From: an uncultured Granulicatella sp.
GTDB lineage: Bacteria; Bacillota; Bacilli; Lactobacillales; Aerococcaceae
DNA: 13,777 nt
Direction: 5' to 3'
NCBI GenBank assembly: GCA_947254045.1
Contig: CAMYBO010000020.1
Coordinates: 1-13,777, forward strand
Position 1 is the stretch's first letter; each line of letters opens with the position of its first letter. Below the pieces are notes generated by a model. That model saw only the letters and a program-made list of their open reading frames with translations. It made no database searches and was not told where the DNA came from. Shown here piece after piece: positions 7,686 through 13,777 of the stretch. Both the position numbers and the translations under genes were made by a program.

Positions 7686-8675
7686 TTACTTCATTACAAA
7701 ATATTGTAAAAATAAACTAGTTACTCCTACTACAAACCAAGTTGCCAAACCTGTAGCAATCGGTTTAGCTCCTGCTTCACGGAAACTCTTAAACGATACT
7801 TGGCAACCAATACCAGCTAATGCCATTGCCATTAACCAATTAGAAGCTAATTTTGCATATGGGATAAATGCTTTAGGGAAAATTCCTACACTTGTCACAA
7901 CAGATGCCACTAAAAACCATAAAATAAACATCGGGAAAATTTTCTTCCAATTCACAGATTCTCCAGATTTCTTTTGACGTCTTGCTTCAATAAGTGACAA
8001 AATTAAGCAAGCTGGTAAAATCATTAACGCACGTGTTAATTTTACAATCGTAGCAATATCTCCAGCTCCACTACTATAACTATAACCAGCAGCGACTACG
8101 CTGGAAGTATCATTAATCGCTGTTCCTGCGAACAATCCAAATTGTGCATCTGTCATTTGTAACACATGTCCTAAAAATGGGAATAAGAACACAGCAATAA
8201 TATTAAATAAGAAAATCGTTGAAATCGACAAAGCAATTTCTTCATCATCTGCTTCAATAATAGGAGAAGCTGCTGCAATTGCAGAACCTCCACAAATGGC
8301 TGTCCCAAATCCTACTAATGTTCGTAGATGATTAGATAAGCCTAACCATTTCCCCACAAGAGCTGCTGTTAAGAAAGCTGCCACAATCGTAACAAGCGTT
8401 ACTTGTAAAGACTCTAATCCTGTTTGTTGAACTTGGGCAAATGACATTGTAAACCCTAATGCAATAATCGAATAATGTAATAATTTTTTAGCGGAATAAT
8501 TAATTCCTGGTTTAAAATCACTTGGTAATGTATAGAAATTACTGACTAATATCCCAAAAATAATCGCAAATACCGCACTTCCAATAACCGGCATTACGTC
8601 TCCTAAAAGAACAGCTAATACTGCTAATCCAAAAGTTAATAAAATTCCTTTACTTCGTTGAACCCATTGTTCCAT
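7686..8675 (-). CDS. YeiH-family (UPF0324) membrane protein, putative exporter
   Basis: This multi-pass membrane protein has about ten predicted helices and belongs to the YeiH/UPF0324 family. The family is often labelled putative sulfate exporter, a label with little experimental support. Visible family motifs are the GFGTAICGGSAIAAASP stretch and GTAINDTSSVVAAGYSY, two glycine/serine-rich re-entrant-like segments. I place the start at the ATG 8673-8675 (329 residues), because an AAAGGA site lies 9 nt upstream. A TTG at 8691-8693 would add six residues but would include the ribosome binding site itself. It lies 71 nt after rsmA and 21 nt before a small membrane protein gene. The gap to rsmA may hold a promoter, but I cannot define a convincing one. 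Confidence 0.88.
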   Translation of the reverse strand: MEQWVQRSKGILLTFGLAVLAVLLGDVMPVIGSAVFAIIFGILVSNFYTLPSDFKPGINYSAKKLLHYSIIALGFTMSFAQVQQTGLESLQVTLVTIVAAFLTAALVGKWLGLSNHLRTLVGFGTAICGGSAIAAASPIIEADDEEIALSISTIFLFNIIAVFLFPFLGHVLQMTDAQFGLFAGTAINDTSSVVAAGYSYSSGAGDIATIVKLTRALMILPACLILSLIEARRQKKSGESVNWKKIFPMFILWFLVASVVTSVGIFPKAFIPYAKLASNWLMAMALAGIGCQVSFKSFREAGAKPIATGLATWFVVGVTSLFLQYFVMK

Positions 8676-8738
8676 TTTTTTCCATCCTTTCAAAAATGAT
8701 TACAAATAAATATATCACGTTCTCTGTCTTTTTCTGTG

Positions 8739-8746
8739 AACAATTG

Positions 8747-8748
<2 letters not shown>
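8739..8748. promoter_or_regulatory. Palindrome AACAATTGTT before the YeiH-family gene
   Basis: A perfect 10-bp palindrome, AACAATTGTT, within GTGAACAATTGTTAC. It overlaps the rsmA stop codon and lies about 64 nt before the start of the YeiH-family gene. It might be an operator. It might also be chance in AT-rich DNA. Confidence 0.25.
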
Positions 8749-10183
<1,435 letters not shown>

Positions 10184-10187
<4 letters not shown>

Positions 10188-10966
10188 TTTAATCCTCTTT
10201 CTTCAAATCGAAATAACTTCATCGCATTTGCGGTCGATGCTTTAGCAATTTCTTCCCAAGCCATTTCTCTTTCCTTAGCAATTGTTTCAACAACATAACG
10301 AGTATAACCTGTTTCGTTTCTCTTTCCACGATAAGGAACAGGTGCTAAATAAGGGGCATCTGTTTCCACTAAAAAACGATCTAGTGGAACGATTTTTGCA
10401 CACTCACGAACTTGAGGAGCATTTTTAAACGTCACCACTCCACTAAAAGAAATATGCATCCCTAAATCTAAGAAACGTTTCATATATTCCACGTCACCAT
10501 TATAACTATGCATAATTCCGCCGATATCTCGAATATCTTCTTCTTTTAAAATACGATAGCAATCTTCTGTCGCATCACGATTATGAATGACAATCGGTAA
10601 TTTCATTTCCTTTGCAATGGCAATTTGGCGACGAAATACTCGTTCTTGTTCTTCAGGTGTAGAGTCATCCCAGTAATAGTCTAATCCCATTTCTCCCATT
10701 GCCACTACTTTTGGATGAGTTAATTGTGTGATCAATTTTTTCTCAATTTCTGGTGTATAGGCATGTGCTTCTACCGGATGCCATCCTACAATCGCCACTA
10801 CTTCTTCAAACGTTTCACTTAATTGGAGAGCTTTTTCAATCGTTGGTGTGTCAAATCCGACAACCGCAAAACGTGTAACGGCTAATTCTTTTGCACGCTT
10901 AATAACATCTGCTTCTTCGCCTTCGAATTGCTCTACATTTAAATGTGTATGTGTGTCAAAAATCAT
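10184..10966 (-). CDS. tatD: TatD-family metal-dependent hydrolase (DNase)
   Basis: This 260-residue amidohydrolase-fold enzyme (YabD in Bacillus subtilis) belongs to the TatD DNase family, which includes 3'-5' exonucleases active on DNA and RNA. Metal ligands are visible: DTHTH (His6, His8), Glu92 in GEMGLDYYW, His128 in VIHNRD, His153 in MHSYNG and Asp203 in ETDAPYLAP. The ATG at 10964-10966 has a TAGGAG site about 7 nt upstream. It lies 21 nt after the MBL-fold gene and overlaps rnmV by four bases. The natural substrate in this organism cannot be told from sequence. Confidence 0.95.
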
Positions 10967-10987
10967 TTTGAATTCTCCTACTGAGTC

Positions 10988-11626
10988 CTATCTAGTTGCT
11001 CCATTTAAAAATGGATTATTTGTAATTTCATCTTGTAACGTTGTTGGCTCACCATGTCCTGGGAAAACAACTGTATTTCCTGGTAAAGGTAATAAATAAC
11101 GTTCGATTCCTTCCATTAATGTCATATGACTACCATATGAAAAGTCACTACGCCCTACGCTCCCTTTGAATAAAACATCTCCTCCAATCACAAATCCATT
11201 ATCTTTGAAGATAAAAACTGTACTACCTGGAGAATGTCCTGGAATTAACGCTAATTCAGGCTCAAAACTTCCAATTTTCCATTTTCCTAATTCTGCTGGA
11301 TAGTATCCGTCAGCAGGTTCTACCGTAATATTTTCGTTTGAATATAATGAACGATTGAAATCTGTATTTGTTAAAAATTCTTTTTCAATTTCATTCATAT
11401 ACATTGGAATATTGTAGGCTTTTCTTAATTCGTCCACTGCTCCAATGTGGTCTCCATGCGCATGTGTTAACAAAATCGCAATTGGTTTCAATCCTTCTTC
11501 TTCAATTAATTCTTTAATATCCTCTGCTTGTGCACCTGGATCGAAAATTAATGTTTCTTTATTTTCATCAATTAAAAAATAAACGTTCTCTTGTAAACGT
11601 CCTACTGTTAAACTTAATAATTCCAT
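10988..11626 (-). CDS. Metallo-beta-lactamase-fold hydrolase, glyoxalase II-like
   Basis: This 212-residue protein has the full zinc-binding set of the glyoxalase II-like MBL branch: THAHGDH at 54-60, His131 in PGHSPGS, Asp150 in GGDVLF and His191 in FPGHGEPT. It is probably a cytoplasmic thioester or related hydrolase of the YqgX kind. The true substrate is not known. I place the start at 11624-11626, because an AGAGGA site lies about 7 nt upstream and the protein then begins with the typical MELLSL strand. The ATG at 11650 would add eight residues and include the ribosome binding site. It probably leads a transcript that continues through tatD, rnmV and rsmA. Confidence 0.92.
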   Translation of the reverse strand: MELLSLTVGRLQENVYFLIDENKETLIFDPGAQAEDIKELIEEEGLKPIAILLTHAHGDHIGAVDELRKAYNIPMYMNEIEKEFLTNTDFNRSLYSNENITVEPADGYYPAELGKWKIGSFEPELALIPGHSPGSTVFIFKDNGFVIGGDVLFKGSVGRSDFSYGSHMTLMEGIERYLLPLPGNTVVFPGHGEPTTLQDEITNNPFLNGATR

Positions 11627-11655
11627 TGAAATTCCTCTTTTCTGATTCATAGTCT

Positions 11656-11689
11656 ACTATAGTTTAGATGCTTTTATGCTTTTTTACAA
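11656..11689 (-). promoter_or_regulatory. Possible promoter of the MBL-tatD-rnmV-rsmA run
   Basis: On the minus strand TTGTAA (11689-11684) is followed after 17 bp by TAAACT (11666-11661). The better -10 hexamer, TATAGT (11661-11656), would be 22 bp away. The position before the first gene of the run is right, but the match is only moderate. Confidence 0.35.
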
Positions 11690-11749
11690 GTCATGAGGTT
11701 ATGAAATGCCTTTTTTAATAAACAAGCTATCAACATTTTCCTCTAACAA

Positions 11750-11785
11750 TAAAAGGTATACCCGATTTCTCGAATATACCTTTTA
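11750..11785 (-). terminator. Intrinsic terminator of queT
   Basis: A perfect inverted repeat, AAAAGGTATA (11751-11760) with TATACCTTTT (11775-11784), extended by one further pair. The 14-nt loop contains CGA/TCG. On the minus strand the downstream arm ends in TTTTATTGTT, giving a T-rich exit. It starts 9 nt after the queT stop codon. Confidence 0.75.
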
Positions 11786-11794
11786 AAAGATAAA

Positions 11795-12283
11795 TTATGC
11801 ATTCATTTGTTTTATAAAACCAATTGCTTTGTCGGCTGCTAACATGACTGGAATTCCCACTAACATGACTACAATTTCACCAACAAAAGTTTCAAAGTAG
11901 CTTAACCAAAATGGTAATTCTAATACAAGTTTTAACTCAATCGCTACTAAGAAAATCATCACACTAAATACAATGGATAATAATAACATTTTACCTTTTA
12001 AATCTTTTGCAAATCGGAACACGAATGAACCAATCACTAAAGATAAAATAGAATGGCCTAAACCAAAAACTAAATCATACACTCCTAAACCAGAGCTAGA
12101 CATAAAAATAGTATTGGCTAAAATAACACCCGCAATAATCCCGTACCCATATTTTTTATCAAAGACAAATAAATGGTTTAACATTTCTGAAATACGGAAT
12201 TGGATATTCCCAAAGGACATAAAGGCAAATACTGTTGTAATCACCACATATAATGCTGCTACAATCGCGTTGACAATCAACAC
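11795..12283 (-). CDS. queT: QueT-type queuosine precursor transporter
   Basis: QueT is a small ECF-type substrate-binding membrane protein thought to take up queuosine precursors such as preQ1. The in-frame stretch from GTG 12281-12283 gives 162 residues with about five hydrophobic helices. The family-like features are an N-terminal AIVAALYVVITTVF helix, then GNIQFRISEMLNHL and the GLGVYDLVFGLGHS segment. The natural start appears to be the ATG at 12301-12303, placed 7 nt after AGGAGG and encoding Met-Lys-Lys-Lys. However, ten A residues follow it, and in that frame a stop comes after five codons (M K K K M stop). With 11 or 8 A the frame would join the QueT sequence. The gene is therefore either phase-variable, rescued by slippage, mis-assembled, or started weakly at GTG. 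A preQ1-I riboswitch covers its leader. Confidence 0.88.
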   Translation of the reverse strand: MLIVNAIVAALYVVITTVFAFMSFGNIQFRISEMLNHLFVFDKKYGYGIIAGVILANTIFMSSSGLGVYDLVFGLGHSILSLVIGSFVFRFAKDLKGKMLLLSIVFSVMIFLVAIELKLVLELPFWLSYFETFVGEIVVMLVGIPVMLAADKAIGFIKQMNA

Positions 12284-12290
12284 TTTTACA

Positions 12291-12300
12291 TTTTTTTTTT
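12291..12300 (-). repeat. A10 homopolymer directly after the queT start codon
   Basis: Ten T on the plus strand, read as A10 in the queT mRNA, immediately after the ATG at 12301-12303. As written it puts that ATG out of frame with the transporter. One base more would restore a 168-codon reading frame. Tracts of this length are prone to slippage in replication and transcription. Confidence 0.9.
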
Positions 12301-12310
12301 CATTTCTTTT

Positions 12311-12350
12311 CCTCCTAGTTTTTTGAATCGAGGGATGGTTGCGAACCTCG
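12311..12350 (-). promoter_or_regulatory. preQ1-I riboswitch of queT
   Basis: On the minus strand the leader reads CGAGG, loop TTCGCAACCAT, CCCTCG, then an A-rich tail AAAAAACTAGGAGG. This is the preQ1 class I layout: a five-pair stem CGAGG/CCTCG, a loop beginning TTCGCA and an A-rich tail folding back as a pseudoknot. The loop and tail resemble the Thermoanaerobacter tengcongensis aptamer. There the GG of the tail is part of the Shine-Dalgarno, so ligand binding would block ribosome access (translational control). Here CTAGGAGG likewise contains the AGGAGG of queT (12311-12316). The gene it controls, a queuosine precursor transporter, fits the ligand. Confidence 0.9.
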
Positions 12351-12372
12351 AGCGTTCAAAACGCCAGGAACA

Positions 12373-12378
12373 ATTATA
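12373..12378 (-). promoter_or_regulatory. -10 element of the queT promoter
   Basis: A perfect TATAAT on the minus strand, 23 nt before the first base of the preQ1 aptamer stem. That is the right distance for a transcript beginning just ahead of the aptamer. The -35 at 17 bp is poor. A small GCGTT/AACGC hairpin lies between the likely start point and the aptamer. Confidence 0.5.
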
Positions 12379-12466
12379 CTATAAACTTCCTCAAAATACT
12401 AGGAATATCCTGGACGCCCTTTGACAGAACAAGAATTCAAACAAAACTCATAAATTTCCAGGACAA

Positions 12467-13603
12467 CTACGCAATAGGTCCTAATAAAATATTTGCCCAT
12501 GCATCATGGAGTGATTCTTGATCAGATGGTTGGAATAAGCCAGCTAATACATCACGATATAAGCGTGAAAGTTCTGTTGTATTGTAATAAGAACTTCCTC
12601 CACTAGCACGTACAATTTCTTCCACTGCTTTTTTCGATACTTCAACCGAACGATTCTTAATCGAAGATAAACGTGGTAACCAAATAAAGCTATATTCTTC
12701 GCTTGATTCCAATGTTTGACTTAATTCATTAATTTGCGGTTGAATGCCATCTAAAATAATCGCTGCTTCTGCAATTCTCCAACGAATATTTTTATCTTGA
12801 GAGTATGGCGCATCATTCGATACAGAATGACGAGTTTTTACCGTTTCAATTCCGATTTCTAACGCACGTTTTCCAATACCATGGTAAGTAGCGGCTAATA
12901 AAATTTCAAAATAAGCAAAAATACCGAAAACTACTGGATCAAAGCTTGGGCCAGGAGCTACTTTTGTTAAAATTTGCTCTTTTGCAGCATAAATCCCTTT
13001 TAATTCAACAGTGTTTGATTGAGTTGCTTTCATTCCTAATGTATTCCAATCATCTTTTACCTCAAAAGTGTCTGCATCAGGTGTTAAATAAGCAAAGACT
13101 GACAATGGAGATTCTCCAGAAGTGTCTGACCCAAATGAAACTAATTTATCGCAATATTTTCCCATCGATAAGAAAACTTTCTTTCCATAAAAACGATAGC
13201 CTCCATCTTCTTGTGGCTCCGCTTTTGAAATAGACCCAAATAACACTCGGTCATTACTTGGTTCAGAAATACCAAACGCTAATAACTTCCCATCAGCAGC
13301 ATCTCGTAAAATTTGCTCACCCTTCTTATTGCCAAATCGAACCATATGTTTGGCTAATCCAACAATAATTTGGTGCATATTAATCCCAAGCGCTGTTCCT
13401 GGCGCTGCCATTGCTAATCTAGTTTGTTCTTGGGCGATTTCTTGAAGAGATAAGCCATATCCCCCATATTCTTTTGGCACAAAAGTTTTATAATACCCTA
13501 CTTCTTTTAATGCCTCATAATCTTCCTTTGGCCACGCATTTTCCAAATCATATTGCGCTGCTCTTTGATGAATTTGTTCGAGTAATTCCTCTGATAAAAA
13601 CAT
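12467..13603 (-). CDS. Acyl-CoA dehydrogenase-family flavoprotein
   Basis: The 378-residue protein has the acyl-CoA dehydrogenase fold. The N-terminal helical domain carries VPKEYGGYGLSL at 42-53. The central beta domain has AFGISEPSND at 109-118 and GMKATQSNTVEL in the family's flavin/substrate region, and a C-terminal helical bundle follows. The usual YEGT-like stretch near the C-terminus, which accompanies the catalytic region in true fatty-acyl enzymes, is not present. Instead the end reads FQPSDQESLHDAWANILLGP. This resembles the YdbM or DszC-like branch, so the substrate could be something other than an acyl-CoA, and it may act as a flavin-dependent oxidase or monooxygenase. The ATG has an AGGAGA site upstream and a good promoter 35-60 nt before it. 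It is a single gene upstream of the queT riboswitch. Confidence 0.88.
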   Translation of the reverse strand: MFLSEELLEQIHQRAAQYDLENAWPKEDYEALKEVGYYKTFVPKEYGGYGLSLQEIAQEQTRLAMAAPGTALGINMHQIIVGLAKHMVRFGNKKGEQILRDAADGKLLAFGISEPSNDRVLFGSISKAEPQEDGGYRFYGKKVFLSMGKYCDKLVSFGSDTSGESPLSVFAYLTPDADTFEVKDDWNTLGMKATQSNTVELKGIYAAKEQILTKVAPGPSFDPVVFGIFAYFEILLAATYHGIGKRALEIGIETVKTRHSVSNDAPYSQDKNIRWRIAEAAIILDGIQPQINELSQTLESSEEYSFIWLPRLSSIKNRSVEVSKKAVEEIVRASGGSSYYNTTELSRLYRDVLAGLFQPSDQESLHDAWANILLGPIA

Positions 13604-13637
13604 AAAATCTCTCCTATAAAATCATGATTACACTTTA

Positions 13638-13666
13638 AGTATACGGCAATATTCCTCTTGTTACAA
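13638..13666 (-). promoter_or_regulatory. Promoter of the acyl-CoA dehydrogenase-family gene
   Basis: On the minus strand TTGTAA (13666-13661) and TATACT (13643-13638) are separated by 17 bp. The -10 ends 34 nt before the start codon. Confidence 0.6.
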
Positions 13667-13668
13667 TG

Positions 13669-13689
13669 AAGAAAGCTTGCATCTTTCTT
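13669..13689. repeat. Inverted repeat upstream of the promoter
   Basis: AAGAAAG (13669-13675) and CTTTCTT (13683-13689) form perfect 7-bp arms around CTTGCAT. The element sits 3 bp upstream of the -35 hexamer. It could be an operator for an activator or repressor. There is no T-run that would suggest a terminator. Confidence 0.4.
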
Positions 13690-13731
13690 AAGGATTTCTT
13701 TCCAAATTTCTACAAGAATTTTCTTATAATC

Positions 13732-13777
13732 CTGTCTCTTATACACATCTGACGCTGCCGACGACCTAACACAGGTG
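13732..13777. other. Illumina Nextera adapter contamination
   Basis: Bases 13732-13764 equal the reverse complement of the Nextera Read 1 transposase adapter: CTGTCTCTTATACACATCT is the mosaic end, followed by GACGCTGCCGACGA. The next ten bases (CCTAACACAG) fit a 10-nt i5 index, and the final GTG fits the start of the flow-cell adapter. This stretch is not genomic. Any reading frame entering it, such as the one beginning MYKRQ on the minus strand, is an artefact. Confidence 0.98.

Noticed and set aside
13507..13746. Minus-strand frame of 79 codons beginning MYKRQ
   Set aside because: Its start lies inside the Nextera adapter, and most of it is antisense or out of frame to the acyl-CoA dehydrogenase-family gene and its promoter. 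MYKRQ is what the mosaic-end sequence encodes.

Overview
The window reads as part of an AT-rich genome of the order Lactobacillales. The indicators are strong AGGAGG-type ribosome binding sites, a mevalonate-pathway operon ending in a type 2 isopentenyl diphosphate isomerase, a TatD-RNase M5-RsmA block, and a preQ1 riboswitch in front of a QueT-type transporter. The genus cannot be fixed from the sequence alone. A member of the Enterococcus/Granulicatella/Carnobacterium neighbourhood is my inference. The right edge ends in Illumina Nextera adapter sequence, so this is a draft contig and its last 46 bases are not genomic.

Layout. Bases 1-139 hold no supportable gene. On the minus strand come guaA (GMP synthase, 140-1693) and, upstream of it, coaA (pantothenate kinase, 1867-2790). 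Divergent from coaA is a tight plus-strand operon, mvk-mvaD-pmk-fni (2960-7219). It converts mevalonate to isopentenyl diphosphate and isomerises that to dimethylallyl diphosphate. Its neighbours overlap or sit 2-17 nt apart. From 7220 to 7469 lies a convergent intergenic region with two copies of a roughly 70-bp module, a strong hairpin and long inverted A-rich/T-rich arms. From 13603 down to 7470 all genes are on the minus strand. In transcription order they are an acyl-CoA dehydrogenase-family flavoprotein, queT with its riboswitch, a metallo-beta-lactamase-fold hydrolase, tatD, rnmV, rsmA, a YeiH-family membrane protein and a 64-residue membrane protein.

How they work together. The mevalonate genes form one biosynthetic unit feeding isoprenoid synthesis (undecaprenyl phosphate, quinones). 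The upstream enzymes that make mevalonate are not in this window. tatD-rnmV-rsmA is a housekeeping cluster for nucleic acid processing and ribosome maturation (5S rRNA processing and 16S rRNA dimethylation). The queT transcript carries a preQ1-I aptamer whose tail includes the Shine-Dalgarno sequence, which indicates translational control of queuosine-precursor uptake.

Two points deserve attention. First, the natural queT start is followed by ten consecutive A residues that put it out of frame with the rest of the protein. This could be phase variation, slippage or a sequence error. Second, the duplicated module in 7233-7446 looks like a dispersed repeat or structured RNA that the genes do not explain.
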